Shown: piece after piece, positions 7,563-16,841 of the stretch
How the letters are laid out: the number at the start of each line of letters is the position of its first letter
Position numbering within the stretch: position 1 is the first letter of the stretch
NCBI RefSeq assembly: GCF_028561275.1
Contig: NZ_JAQQTF010000019.1
Coordinates: 62,001-126,000 of the forward strand
Length of the DNA: 64,000 bases
Direction of reading: 5' to 3'
Source of the DNA: Aureisphaera galaxeae
GTDB taxonomy: Bacteria > Bacteroidota > Bacteroidia > Flavobacteriales > Flavobacteriaceae
The notes under the pieces: model-generated
What the model saw: the letters and a program-made list of their open reading frames with translations, nothing else
Databases searched by the model: none
Told to the model about the DNA's origin: nothing
Made by a program: the position numbers and the translations under genes

Positions 7563-8393
7563 TTATTCAGGAATCAGTTCAAAAACAGTGGTTCTTACAC
7601 CTCCACTTCCCAAAAGGGAGAAATTGGTGTCAATCTCCGTATTTCCTTTGTATTCTAACCATCTTCCTTTTTCAATGGAAAATAGAGCGGTCGCTTTATG
7701 CGTCATTTTCATGTAGATGTTCTGTTCCTTGGCTTCGCCAAATAAGCTCATTGCGGCATTTCCAAAAGTGCCAGATACATATTCTGCGATATTGTATTTT
7801 ATCACTGCTACAGTATCACCATTTTTTTCTCTAATCTCCTCTATGAACACCTCGTTTTCTTTTGAAAACTCTTCTCCCACAAAATTCTGATCCATAGCGA
7901 TTAAATCTACCTGAAGATGCCATTTCTCACCTATGGCAACGGGTTTCGAAGGTAATTCGAATAACAACGCAATGAGATTACTTTGGGAAGTATTGTAGTA
8001 ATGGCTCAGTAATTCACCGGCAGGACTTATCTTTCCCCTAAGCATCACATTTCCATTCATTGAAACCATACTAGTAAACATATTGTCGGTAGTATCTTCT
8101 TCCTCCCGAACCACTTCCATTACGATGTCTATATTTCCACGGCAGTCATTAAATAGTTTTGATGCATATTTTAGTTTGGATGCTTGAGATCGCATTTTAT
8201 CAAAAGACTTACCCAATTCCCCGAACAAGGAATCCATTTTCATTTCTTTGCCTTCTGTAGGTACATGCTTCTCATCCATAATCGTTTTATAAGTAAGCGT
8301 GTCTGTTACCTTCCATTGTAGATCGTACTTTTCGGATTGTTGCGCTGAGGCTATGGAGACCAGAAACAGAAGTGGTAGTATGATATATTTCAT
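7563..8393 (-). CDS. exported protein, possibly DUF6263-like
   Basis: A 276-residue protein with a cleavable signal peptide (MKYIILPLLFLVSIASAQQ). The mature protein alternates predicted beta strands with charged loops and resembles exported Bacteroidota proteins that I tentatively place near DUF6263 (segments GEKWHLQVD and KATALFSIEKGRWLEYKG). No catalytic motif is visible. It is co-directional with the CPBP protease gene, 9 bp apart. Confidence 0.65.
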   Translation of the reverse strand: MKYIILPLLFLVSIASAQQSEKYDLQWKVTDTLTYKTIMDEKHVPTEGKEMKMDSLFGELGKSFDKMRSQASKLKYASKLFNDCRGNIDIVMEVVREEEDTTDNMFTSMVSMNGNVMLRGKISPAGELLSHYYNTSQSNLIALLFELPSKPVAIGEKWHLQVDLIAMDQNFVGEEFSKENEVFIEEIREKNGDTVAVIKYNIAEYVSGTFGNAAMSLFGEAKEQNIYMKMTHKATALFSIEKGRWLEYKGNTEIDTNFSLLGSGGVRTTVFELIPE

Positions 8394-8447
8394 TAAGAGC
8401 GTTTAGTTAGATAGGTGTTGTTTTCTTTCCAAAAGTTACGTTCGCCA

Positions 8448-9461
8448 TTAATTACCCTGCAACCAATTGTCGAAGGCAATTAATTTCGCTTCATTTTCAC
8501 CAAGCCATTGAAAAGAATTTTCATTCACGCCACTGGTAATGTATTTGCAATACGTCTCCATGTGATCACTTTTTGCCAGTTCGTAGAAATAGGGGATATA
8601 GAAGCCCCACCAAATACCTTCCTTTTTATCCTTTTCAGAAAGTTCTCCAAGAATCTTAAAGAAAGACTCTGTGTTTTGCACAAACATTTCGTCTTCGGTT
8701 TTACCCTTGTTTTCTTCTAGGGTTTTGGAGGCTTCCAACAGGGAGATCATTAATTCGGCAGCGCCAAATTCACTATCACCACCCGGATTAAGCAAGATAT
8801 TTATATTGTTGGGATCTTCCTTGTCCTCACTAACATTGCCGCCCAAATTTTCCTGTAGCATGGAAAATACGGCTGGAGAACGTTTCGAGTCGGGTTCCAG
8901 AAACAAAAAGTAGTAGGAAGTTAATAAGGTCTGTACTTTGTTTCCCCTCCCGTTATGAATCGTGGCCAACATTAAATGGCTGCTCGCATGATTGGGGTTA
9001 AACTGAATACCTCCCATGACGTTAGATTCGGCATTGTCTAAATCGCCCAGCTTGTAATAATTTATGGCCAGGTTGTAATACAGCAGATAATGCCCCTCCG
9101 TCTTCTGAATGGCCTCTTCAAAAAATTTGATGGAGGCATCGGTATTGCCCATGACGTCCAAAGCAGATCCTTTGGTAAGGTAGGCTTGTATCATATAATC
9201 CCCATTTTGTTCCAGTACGTTATCCGAATGTTCTATTACTTTTTCATAATCTGCCTTCGAAAAATAACTCAGCGCCAATTCGTAGTGCACCAAAGCCGAA
9301 TTGGGATCTATTTCCAAGGCTTTTTGATAGGTAGCAATGGCTTTGTCGAATTCACCACCGTCGTGGTATTGAATCCCTTCTTTTACAAAATCTTCAATAG
9401 TCTGTGCTAGGGCAGTAGTGCTAATAAATAATAGAGAAAGTACAATGTGAAATGATCTCAT
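8448..9461 (-). CDS. exported TPR-repeat protein
   Basis: A 337-residue periplasmic or surface protein. The start is ATG at 9461, giving the signal peptide MRSFHIVLSLLFISTTALAQ; ten upstream in-frame codons would spoil it. Four or more tetratricopeptide repeats follow (for example GGEFDKAIATYQKALEIDPN), which usually serve as scaffolds for protein contacts. The C-terminal 150 residues are not clearly TPR. Its function is unknown. Confidence 0.82.
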   Translation of the reverse strand: MRSFHIVLSLLFISTTALAQTIEDFVKEGIQYHDGGEFDKAIATYQKALEIDPNSALVHYELALSYFSKADYEKVIEHSDNVLEQNGDYMIQAYLTKGSALDVMGNTDASIKFFEEAIQKTEGHYLLYYNLAINYYKLGDLDNAESNVMGGIQFNPNHASSHLMLATIHNGRGNKVQTLLTSYYFLFLEPDSKRSPAVFSMLQENLGGNVSEDKEDPNNINILLNPGGDSEFGAAELMISLLEASKTLEENKGKTEDEMFVQNTESFFKILGELSEKDKKEGIWWGFYIPYFYELAKSDHMETYCKYITSGVNENSFQWLGENEAKLIAFDNWLQGN

Positions 9462-9547
9462 GGTAGTGCTAATGAAAGTTACTTTTACCAAGATACGTTT
9501 TTAGGGAGTGCTAAATGGAAAAGCTTCCTGTTATTGATGAATTTAGA

Positions 9548-9814
9548 CTACTTCCTGTACAAGAAATAATGATTCACTGTTTCTACATAGAGCCTCTTGG
9601 CTTCTTCTGCCGTGAGTCCCTGGGTTTGGAACAGGGCATTGGTTTTAAAGGCATTTATAAGAGGATTGCTACTGCCAGGGGAGGATTGGTCGTTGGTGGC
9701 ATGCTTGTAATAGGCATATAGTTTCAATAAGACATCGGCCGGGAAAGGATCGATGTGTTTGTTAATACTTTCCACGGCATTGGTAAAGGCGATATCCAAT
9801 TCTTCGGAGGTCAT
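9548..9814 (-). CDS. acyl-CoA-binding protein (ACBP family)
   Basis: An 88-residue four-helix protein. It has the family pattern LLKLYAYYKHAT (ligand-binding Tyr and Lys) and a C-terminal VETVNHYF helix. It would bind long-chain acyl-CoA in the cytoplasm. Its stop-to-start neighbour is psd (3 bp upstream), followed by cdsA, so the operon links acyl-CoA handling with phospholipid synthesis. Confidence 0.85.
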   Translation of the reverse strand: MTSEELDIAFTNAVESINKHIDPFPADVLLKLYAYYKHATNDQSSPGSSNPLINAFKTNALFQTQGLTAEEAKRLYVETVNHYFLYRK

Positions 9815-9817
9815 GCA

Positions 9818-10468
9818 TTAAGTAGTTGCAAGGACGCTGAGTCCTCCTTTAACTTTTTCATTCAATGAAACTTGTACGTTGGCATCTAAGGGGAGGAATA
9901 CATCTACCCGTGAACCAAATTTTATAAAACCGCTGTCATTGGTTTGTGTTACGTTCTGTCCTTCTTCGGCATAATTTACGATTCGTTTGGCGAGAGCACC
10001 GGCTATTTGTCGATGCAACACTTCACCAAACTCTTCGCTTTTTACTACCACAGTGGTTCGTTCGTTTTCCTCACTGGCTTTTGGGTGCCATGCCACAAGG
10101 TATTTTCCGGGATGGTATTTGCTGAAGGTAACGTCGCCTCCTACCGGATATCGCGTTACGTGCACATTCAGCGGATTCATAAACACTGAAATCTGAAGGC
10201 GTTTATCTTTGAAATATTCTTTCTCGAATACTTCTTCAATCACCACCACTTTTCCATCTACGGGAGACAGTACCTGATTTTTGTCCGTACTGAAATTTCG
10301 TTTCGGGTTTCGGAAAAACTGAAGCACCAGTACCAAAAGTACGATTAACGTAATGAGCAACAGCATTCGGAGCCATTCTAACGTTACAAATTGATTCACG
10401 GCCAATGCGGCACCAATCACAATAAAAAAGGTGATGATAATGATCTTGTGTCCTTCCTTATGAAACAT
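9818..10468 (-). CDS. psd: phosphatidylserine decarboxylase family protein
   Basis: A 216-residue enzyme that makes phosphatidylethanolamine from phosphatidylserine. Two N-terminal hydrophobic segments anchor it in the inner membrane. The self-cleavage site that produces the pyruvoyl group is FGSRVDVF (Gly185-Ser186), as in the short PSD subclass, and HVTRYPVGG carries the conserved His. It overlaps the end of cdsA by 11 bp and precedes the ACBP gene, which indicates one lipid-synthesis operon. Confidence 0.92.
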   Translation of the reverse strand: MFHKEGHKIIIITFFIVIGAALAVNQFVTLEWLRMLLLITLIVLLVLVLQFFRNPKRNFSTDKNQVLSPVDGKVVVIEEVFEKEYFKDKRLQISVFMNPLNVHVTRYPVGGDVTFSKYHPGKYLVAWHPKASEENERTTVVVKSEEFGEVLHRQIAGALAKRIVNYAEEGQNVTQTNDSGFIKFGSRVDVFLPLDANVQVSLNEKVKGGLSVLATT

Positions 10469-11264
10469 AATCCACGATTTCTAAAAATGCATAAATAAAT
10501 GGGCTAACATAGATAACGCTATCCAATCGGTCGTAGATGCCACCATGTCCGGGCATAAGAGAACCGCTGTCCTTAACGCCAGCCTGTCGTTTAAATTTGG
10601 ACTGTATAAGATCGCCCAAAGTCCCTAAAACGGTGACCATAACTGCCATCGCAAACCAAGCGCCCAAGCTGAGCAATTGGGTATAGTTAAAGATAAGAAA
10701 TCCTGCCAAGAAAGTCCCGGCAAAACCTCCAATAAACCCTTCTACGGTTTTTTTGGGAGATACCCGCTCCAATAGCTTGCGTTTCCCGAAATTCTTACCA
10801 ATCAAATAAGCAAAACTGTCATTGGCCCAGATAAGGATAAAGATACCGATGATAAGCCATACTTGATACGTTCCATTATGGTAGGGAATCAAGGTGAGAA
10901 ACGTAAAACCGGCGATGAGGTAAAAGATAAGGGCAATGTATTTTTTCCTGCCGAACATGGGGATGATCTTACCCACCACCAATAGATCTTTCAGCAAGAA
11001 AAGATTCACGAATATGGCGAGGATACAGTAAAGGTAAATGGCATTTTCATCCCATACGGTATAACTTAGGAAATACAACAATACTCCTAGGATGACATAG
11101 GAGATAAAACTCTTTAAATGAACCAGTTTTTGAAACTCGTAGACCGTGATGGCCCCTAAAAGAAAGAAAAGAACCAAGAACCACTCTCGTGAAGCAAACA
11201 TGGAAAATAGGATGATCGAGATATAGAGCAATCCCGAAATGCTGCGAACGATGAGTTCCTTCAT
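10458..11264 (-). CDS. cdsA: phosphatidate cytidylyltransferase
   Basis: A 268-residue polytopic membrane enzyme that converts phosphatidic acid and CTP to CDP-diacylglycerol. It has about seven membrane helices. The family signature is at residues about 217-249 (GDLIQSKFKRQAGVKDSG, then MPGHGGIYDRLDS), and SPKKTVEGFIGG (169-180) is also conserved. It begins 3 bp after the LUD-domain gene and overlaps psd, which acts two steps later in the same pathway. Confidence 0.95.
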   Translation of the reverse strand: MKELIVRSISGLLYISIILFSMFASREWFLVLFFLLGAITVYEFQKLVHLKSFISYVILGVLLYFLSYTVWDENAIYLYCILAIFVNLFLLKDLLVVGKIIPMFGRKKYIALIFYLIAGFTFLTLIPYHNGTYQVWLIIGIFILIWANDSFAYLIGKNFGKRKLLERVSPKKTVEGFIGGFAGTFLAGFLIFNYTQLLSLGAWFAMAVMVTVLGTLGDLIQSKFKRQAGVKDSGSLMPGHGGIYDRLDSVIYVSPFIYAFLEIVDYVS

Positions 11265-11267
11265 AAA

Positions 11268-11870
11268 CTATAGGTCTTCGAGTAGCAGCAAATATAGGTT
11301 TTTTGTGCTACTTCCATAACTCATAAAGTCTTTTTCCTTATCGTTCTCGAAGTCTTGAATTGTAGTAATATTACTGGGAATGTACTGCCTGCTTTGGTTT
11401 TTAATAATGCGCAATCCTTCGCTAATGCTTTCCACCAATTGACTCGTGGTTGCGAAAATGACAAAATTCGTTGGCAGTTCGTGCAACTTCTTTTCTTTTA
11501 TCTGATTTGAGGATAGCAAAATAGAACCGTTATTGGCTACGAGCGATTCGCAATCGGACAAAAAGAAGGAGGATTGGGAGCCTTTGCCAAAATTGAGGTT
11601 GTACCCATCGAACTTATCGCACAGCTGGTCATTGATACAAAAAACATCCTTCTCGTACCAGTCATTTTCCAAGAGGATGTTATCAAAAGCTTCGGAGATT
11701 TCGTCCCAGTTTTCGCAGTAGAGAAACTTGCCCCCGTTTTTGTTAAAGTTGTAAGTAAACTTCTCATCCACAGGAAGTTTCTCTTCCGGGAAGTACTTGC
11801 TATGGTCAGAATTCTTGGTCTTGGGTTCCGACTTCGCACTCGATTTTAAAAGTCTCTTAAACAGACTCAT
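11268..11870 (-). CDS. LUD-domain (LutC/YkgG-like) protein
   Basis: A 200-residue cytoplasmic protein that I recognise as a lactate-utilisation (LUD) domain member (CESLVANNGSILLSSNQI, then LPTNFVIFATTSQLV). It is a stand-alone copy without the LutA/LutB partners. In flavobacteria such a copy commonly sits between ftsH and cdsA, so a role in lactate oxidation is not implied. It lies 3 bp before cdsA on the same strand. Confidence 0.75.
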   Translation of the reverse strand: MSLFKRLLKSSAKSEPKTKNSDHSKYFPEEKLPVDEKFTYNFNKNGGKFLYCENWDEISEAFDNILLENDWYEKDVFCINDQLCDKFDGYNLNFGKGSQSSFFLSDCESLVANNGSILLSSNQIKEKKLHELPTNFVIFATTSQLVESISEGLRIIKNQSRQYIPSNITTIQDFENDKEKDFMSYGSSTKNLYLLLLEDL

Positions 11871-11984
11871 AAAGGCCTAAATTGAGGAGTTTCTATACGT
11901 TAATCTTCAAATATATAAAATCTGAGGGTAAGTTTTGTAAGAAAAAATCAAACATTCCTACCCCAAAAAGTTAAAATTGAAGCA

Positions 11985-13937
11985 CTACGTGGTAGCGATT
12001 TTCTGTTCTGGTGCCTCTTCTTCTTTTTCGAAGGGACGCTTTCCAAAAATTCGCTCCAAACTTTCCTTGAAAATAACTTCTTTCTCAAGGAGTTCATTGG
12101 CCAGTTCGGTGAGTTTATCTTTATGTTTGAGCAAAAGATCGATGGCTCTTTGGTACTGCGCTTCGATAATGTTCGATATTTCCTTATCGATCATTTCGGC
12201 TGTTTTCTCACTATACGGTTTACTGAAATTGTAATCCGTTTGACCCGACGAATCGTAATAAGTGAGGTTTCCGATCTTATCGTTCAATCCATAAATAGTA
12301 ACCATAGCTCTTGCCTGCTTGGTTACCTTTTCTAGGTCGCTCAAGGCTCCTGTTGATATTTTGTCGAAAATTACTTTCTCTGCTGCACGACCTCCCATAG
12401 TGGCACACATTTCATCCAGCATTTGCTCAGGGCGCACAATTAGGCGCTCTTCTGGCAAGTACCAAGCAGCTCCCAAAGATTGTCCTCTGGGGACAATGGT
12501 CACTTTTACCAATGGAGCGGCATGTTCTAACATCCAGCTTACCGTGGCATGACCCGCTTCGTGGAAAGCGATTGCTTTTTTCTCTTCGGGGGTAATGATC
12601 TTATTTTTCTTTTCCAATCCACCCACGATTCTATCTACCGCATCCAAGAAGTCCTGCTTCCCAACCGCTTTCTTATCATTCCGCGCTGCAATAAGTGCCG
12701 CTTCGTTACATACGTTGGCAATATCGGCTCCGGAGAATCCAGGAGTTTGTTTTGCTAGGAAATCGGTGTCTAAGGAGTCGTCTTTCTTCAAAGGACGTAG
12801 GTGTACTTCAAAAATCTCTTTTCGCTCACGTACATCGGGAAGGTCCACATAAATCTGACGGTCGAAACGTCCAGCACGCATTAAAGCCTTGTCCAAAATA
12901 TCCGCTCGGTTCGTAGCTGCCAATACAATGACGTTGGTATTGGTTCCGAAACCATCCATTTCGGTCAATAACTGGTTCAAGGTATTTTCACGCTCGTCGT
13001 TAGAACCGGAGAAATTATTTTTTCCTCGGGCACGACCAATGGCGTCGATCTCATCGATAAAAATAATTGAAGGCGATTTCTCTTTGGCTTGCTTAAACAA
13101 GTCACGTACACGGGAAGCTCCCACCCCTACAAACATCTCTACGAAGTCTGATCCAGACAGTGAGAAGAAAGGTACTTTGGCTTCTCCAGCTACGGCTTTA
13201 GCCAATAAGGTCTTACCCGTTCCCGGAGGTCCTACCAAAAGGGCTCCTTTCGGGATTTTTCCTCCCAAGGAAGTATATTTTGTCGGATTCTTAAGGAAGT
13301 CCACAATTTCTTGTACTTCTTCTTTTGCACCTTCCAAACCGGCAACATCCTTAAAAGAAGTTTTTACGTCGGTCTTTTCATCAAATAGTTTGGCTTTGGA
13401 TTTTCCGATATTGAAAATCTGACCACCGGCACCGCCACCGCCACCGGCAGACATGCGTCTCATGATGAAAATCCAAATTCCTATAATGACAATAAAGGGT
13501 AGAAGCGTGAGCAATAGTTCCCCCCACATATTGGAGTCTGTCTTCCATTCTACATAGGTAGCCAGACCACTGTCTTCCTTAATTCCGTTAAAATTGTTCT
13601 CGAAGTTTTGAAGGTCACCAATTTCGAATTCGTATACCGGATCGTTTGGTCCGGGAGCGAACATAGTGCTGCCCGATTTGGGCTTGTGTTCTTCTTTCTG
13701 TCGCGCTTCGGGCGTAAGATAGACTTGCGCCTTGGTCTTATTTATGATTAAGATGCGCTCTACATCACCAGCCCTTAGGTATTCTTCAAATTCTCTTTGG
13801 GTCGTATCCTTGGGGCGTGTTAAGCTTCCGCCTCCAAAAAATTGGATTCCTACAAAAAGTGCAAAGATGCCAATGTAGATCCACCAGGCGTTAAACTTCG
13901 GTTTTTTAGCTTCAGGTTTTTTATTTTCTTCGGCCAT
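11985..13937 (-). CDS. ftsH: ATP-dependent zinc metalloprotease FtsH
   Basis: A 650-residue membrane AAA+ protease that extracts and degrades membrane and regulatory proteins. It has two N-terminal helices (about 17-35 and 139-159) around a periplasmic domain. Then come a Gly-rich linker, Walker A GPPGTGKT (236-243), Walker B IIFIDEID (291-298), the SRH region with arginine fingers (343-362), and the zinc site HEAGH (459-463) with a downstream acidic ligand. It is full length. It follows rsfS by 16 bp on the same strand. Confidence 0.97.
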   Translation of the reverse strand: MAEENKKPEAKKPKFNAWWIYIGIFALFVGIQFFGGGSLTRPKDTTQREFEEYLRAGDVERILIINKTKAQVYLTPEARQKEEHKPKSGSTMFAPGPNDPVYEFEIGDLQNFENNFNGIKEDSGLATYVEWKTDSNMWGELLLTLLPFIVIIGIWIFIMRRMSAGGGGGAGGQIFNIGKSKAKLFDEKTDVKTSFKDVAGLEGAKEEVQEIVDFLKNPTKYTSLGGKIPKGALLVGPPGTGKTLLAKAVAGEAKVPFFSLSGSDFVEMFVGVGASRVRDLFKQAKEKSPSIIFIDEIDAIGRARGKNNFSGSNDERENTLNQLLTEMDGFGTNTNVIVLAATNRADILDKALMRAGRFDRQIYVDLPDVRERKEIFEVHLRPLKKDDSLDTDFLAKQTPGFSGADIANVCNEAALIAARNDKKAVGKQDFLDAVDRIVGGLEKKNKIITPEEKKAIAFHEAGHATVSWMLEHAAPLVKVTIVPRGQSLGAAWYLPEERLIVRPEQMLDEMCATMGGRAAEKVIFDKISTGALSDLEKVTKQARAMVTIYGLNDKIGNLTYYDSSGQTDYNFSKPYSEKTAEMIDKEISNIIEAQYQRAIDLLLKHKDKLTELANELLEKEVIFKESLERIFGKRPFEKEEEAPEQKIATT

Positions 13938-13953
13938 AGGGCTTTTTTCTGTT

Positions 13954-14325
13954 TTAATAAGTAGTTTCTATCGTCACCGTCTTGGCATCTCCCCAAAGAC
14001 CTTCAATATCGTAAAATTCGCGTATATGTCTTTGGAAAACATGTACTACCACGTGCACAAAGTCCATCAATACCCATTCTGCATTGTCGCGTCCTTCAAT
14101 GTGCCAGGGTTTTTCTTTAAGTGCTTTGCTAACGGTTTTTTGAATTGAGTTTACAATGGCATTCACCTGTGTGTTAGAAGTACCATTACAGATAATAAAA
14201 TAATCACATACTGTATTTTCTATCTCCCGAAGGTCCAAAATCTGAATATCCTGTCCCTTTACCTCTTCAATTCCTTTAATTATTTGTGTTACAAGTTGAT
14301 CTGTGCTTGCTTCTTTTTTTGCCAT
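13954..14325 (-). CDS. rsfS: ribosome silencing factor RsfS
   Basis: A 123-residue protein of the RsfS/Iojap family that binds ribosomal protein L14 and blocks subunit joining when nutrients are short. It shows the family core (FIICNGTSNTQVNAIV, PWHIEGRDNAEWVLMDF, VVHVFQRHIREFYDIEGLW). It is co-directional with ftsH and divergent from birA, a common flavobacterial arrangement. Confidence 0.95.
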   Translation of the reverse strand: MAKKEASTDQLVTQIIKGIEEVKGQDIQILDLREIENTVCDYFIICNGTSNTQVNAIVNSIQKTVSKALKEKPWHIEGRDNAEWVLMDFVHVVVHVFQRHIREFYDIEGLWGDAKTVTIETTY

Positions 14326-14410
14326 TCAAACGTTTTAATACAACAAATTTATTACTTTTTTGTTTCTTGCTGCCGATTTCCGCGGCAACATTAACACAAT
14401 ATTAATTCCA

Positions 14411-15136
14411 GTGAATATAATCAAACTTAATGCCATTGGCTCTACAAATGAGTACTTAAAAAATCTGAGCAAGGAAACCAACTTGGCAGATGGTACTGTA
14501 GTGATGGCCAAAGACCAGACCAAAGGCCGTGGACAAATGGGCACTTCCTGGTGGTCCGAATCGGGGAAAAGCCTAGCATTTAGTGTGTTTAAGAGCTTCG
14601 AAGGTATTGCATTGGACCAACAATTTACGATAACAATTCAGGTGTCATTGAGTTTGATAAAATGCCTGCAACAATTTGGCATACCCAACCTATCTGTAAA
14701 GTGGCCTAACGACATTATGTCAGACGGAAAGAAATTATGCGGGATTTTAATTGAAAATCAGGTGCAGGGAAATCGTGTTACAGCAACAGTTGTTGGGATT
14801 GGGTTGAATGTAAACAATAATGCGTTCCCAAAACTTCCGAAAGCTACCTCTATGCTATTGTCGAGCGGTCATACTTTCCCTGTGGAAGGGGTGTTTCAAA
14901 CCATTATCCAAGAAATTATAGGGGGATTAACCCATTTTTATGCCGATCATCACCATTTATTTGGCATGTACGAAGAATCCTTGTTCCGAAAGGATCAAGT
15001 TTCCGTTTTTTCAGCCAATGAAAAACAGTTCAATGGTATTATCAGGGGCATTAGCCCCATGGGTGAATTGAAAGTGGAATTGGAAGATGAAGCGGTACAA
15101 ACGTATCGCCTCAAAGAAATTCAATTGCTTAATTAA
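14411..15136 (+). CDS. birA: biotin--[acetyl-CoA-carboxylase] ligase
   Basis: A 241-residue enzyme that activates biotin as biotinyl-AMP and attaches it to the carboxylase carrier protein. It has the biotin/ATP-binding motif GRGQMG (39-44), the KWPNDI motif, and a C-terminal SH3-like domain. There is no N-terminal DNA-binding domain, so it is not a repressor. I chose GTG at 14411 because family members start at NIIKLNAIGSTN; the frame also opens at an ATG 17 codons earlier. The 3' end overlaps the convergent SRPBCC gene by 4 bp. Confidence 0.92.
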   Translation: MNIIKLNAIGSTNEYLKNLSKETNLADGTVVMAKDQTKGRGQMGTSWWSESGKSLAFSVFKSFEGIALDQQFTITIQVSLSLIKCLQQFGIPNLSVKWPNDIMSDGKKLCGILIENQVQGNRVTATVVGIGLNVNNNAFPKLPKATSMLLSSGHTFPVEGVFQTIIQEIIGGLTHFYADHHHLFGMYEESLFRKDQVSVFSANEKQFNGIIRGISPMGELKVELEDEAVQTYRLKEIQLLN

Positions 15137-15525
15137 AGCTCGCTCAATTTGGTAGAAAGGGTCTCTAAAAACTTGGTGATAGGACCTTTTACCATCATGG
15201 CCATCATGGGATTGAATTTCCCTTCGAATAACAATTCAACTTCAGAGGAAGTATCGGAAACTTCAGTAATATTACCTGTTAGGGTAAATGGAATTTTATC
15301 GCTAATAGCTCCCAGAACAACTTTGGTAGGGGCCACAACTTCTTTTAATTCTAAAGCGATTTCTGGCATTCCACTCAATGCGAATACAAAAGCGTCTTCA
15401 CGGATTACTTCAAACTTTGCGATATTATCTGGCATAAGATGTTCGAAGTTTTTTACATCGCTTAGATACTCATAAAGACCTTGCGCAGATTTCTGTACGC
15501 TTACTTTTTTACTTTTTATTTCCAT
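15133..15525 (-). CDS. SRPBCC (START-like) family protein
   Basis: A 130-residue START-like fold protein (YLSDVKNFEHLMPDNIAKFEV, with later strands ending in a long C-terminal helix). Such proteins bind hydrophobic ligands or act as polyketide-cyclase-like folds; the ligand here is unknown. It lies 40 bp downstream of pyrE on the same strand. Confidence 0.8.
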   Translation of the reverse strand: MEIKSKKVSVQKSAQGLYEYLSDVKNFEHLMPDNIAKFEVIREDAFVFALSGMPEIALELKEVVAPTKVVLGAISDKIPFTLTGNITEVSDTSSEVELLFEGKFNPMMAMMVKGPITKFLETLSTKLSEL

Positions 15526-15565
15526 AAGGGGTATTTCGTTTGTGGGAGTATGACAAATAGTGTGC

Positions 15566-16204
15566 CTATTTCCAATTGGCAGGATCGACTCGCCATTCTG
15601 CCAGTGTGGTGGCTTCTTCGGCAGTGATATAATGCGATTTTTCCGCTTGTTCCAGCAAGTTGTCGTAGTTACTTAAGGTGTTTAAAGAAAGGCCTGATTT
15701 TTCAAAATTTTCTTCAGATATATCGAACCCATACGAAAATATGGCGACCATTCCTTTTACTTGGGCATTCGCTTCGCGCAAAGCATCTACGGCCAAAAGG
15801 CTACTTTTACCTGTACTGATAAGGTCCTCGACCACTACTACCGTTTGGTTTTCTTGAAGGTTGCCTTCAATCTGGTTTTGCCTACCGTGTTTTTTGGCCT
15901 CTGGCCGTACATAGCAGAAGGGCAGATTCATATAATCGGCTACCAACATCCCAATTCCGATGGCACCTGTTGCTACACCAGCGATGATATCGGGTTTTCC
16001 GTACAATTCTTCTATTTGATTGGCCAAATGTTCCCTTAGGTAATTCCGAATGGGAGGGTACGATAGGGTAATTCTGTTGTCGCAATAGATGGGAGACTTC
16101 CATCCAGATGCCCATGTAAATGGGTTTTGCGGTTGCAATTTAATTGCATTAATTTGCAAAAGTAATTCGGCTGTTTTCTGAGCAGTTTCCTTATTTAGAA
16201 CCAT
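15566..16204 (-). CDS. pyrE: orotate phosphoribosyltransferase
   Basis: A 212-residue enzyme of pyrimidine synthesis: orotate + PRPP gives OMP. It has the PRPP-binding loop VVVVEDLISTGKSS, and PFTWASGWKSPIYCDNR near the N terminus binds orotate. The ATG at 16204 gives the family start MVLNKETAQKTAELL; the frame runs 43 codons further upstream but into the divergent NUDIX gene. Only 7 bp separate the two start codons. Confidence 0.95.
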   Translation of the reverse strand: MVLNKETAQKTAELLLQINAIKLQPQNPFTWASGWKSPIYCDNRITLSYPPIRNYLREHLANQIEELYGKPDIIAGVATGAIGIGMLVADYMNLPFCYVRPEAKKHGRQNQIEGNLQENQTVVVVEDLISTGKSSLLAVDALREANAQVKGMVAIFSYGFDISEENFEKSGLSLNTLSNYDNLLEQAEKSHYITAEEATTLAEWRVDPANWK

Positions 16205-16211
16205 TGTGCAA

Positions 16212-16841
16212 ATGTATAAAGTTTTTGTGAAAGACATCCCCATAATTCTTTCCACACAGAAAAATATAGGGAAGCAGTATACCGCCATTCCGCTTAAGTT
16301 TGCCCGTTTTAAGAAGATCATTAAGAAGATCAATAATGGGAAGCTCGTTTATGTAAATCTTTACCATAAAAACGAGGAAAAAATTGAGAAATTCCTAAGA
16401 GAAAAACTTCCACTGGTAGAAGCTGCCGGAGGTTTGGTTTATAACAATAAAAAGGAAATCCTTTTTATACACCGGAATGAAAAATGGGATTTACCCAAAG
16501 GACATTTGGATAGGGGAGAGACGTATGAAGACGCAGCCAAGCGTGAAGTAGAAGAAGAAACAGGGGTGAAGGATTTGGAGGTAAAACGATTCCTTCAGAA
16601 AACCTACCATGTTTTTAGAAGGAATGGTGAGTTTCTATTAAAGGTAACCTATTGGTATGAAATGTATACCGAATATGATGGAGATTTGAAACCTCAAAAG
16701 AACGAGGGTATCAAAAAAGTGAAATGGAAGAATTTTGAAAAAACCCAAAAGGCCCTTCAGAACTCCTATGAAAACATAAAACTGCTATTTCCGAAGGAAT
16801 ACTTAACCACCCACCCGAACGATAGGGTACCGCAGGTGTGA
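16212..16841 (+). CDS. NUDIX hydrolase
   Basis: A 209-residue protein. Residues about 70-200 form a NUDIX domain with an intact box (GHLDRGE, then KREVEEETGV, fitting Gx5Ex7REUxEExGU). It hydrolyses a nucleoside-diphosphate-linked substrate that cannot be specified. The N-terminal 65 residues are a lysine-rich extension. ATG at 16212 is preferred; a GTG two codons upstream is possible. The 3' end overlaps the convergent peptidase gene by 39 bp. Confidence 0.88.
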   Translation: MYKVFVKDIPIILSTQKNIGKQYTAIPLKFARFKKIIKKINNGKLVYVNLYHKNEEKIEKFLREKLPLVEAAGGLVYNNKKEILFIHRNEKWDLPKGHLDRGETYEDAAKREVEEETGVKDLEVKRFLQKTYHVFRRNGEFLLKVTYWYEMYTEYDGDLKPQKNEGIKKVKWKNFEKTQKALQNSYENIKLLFPKEYLTTHPNDRVPQV

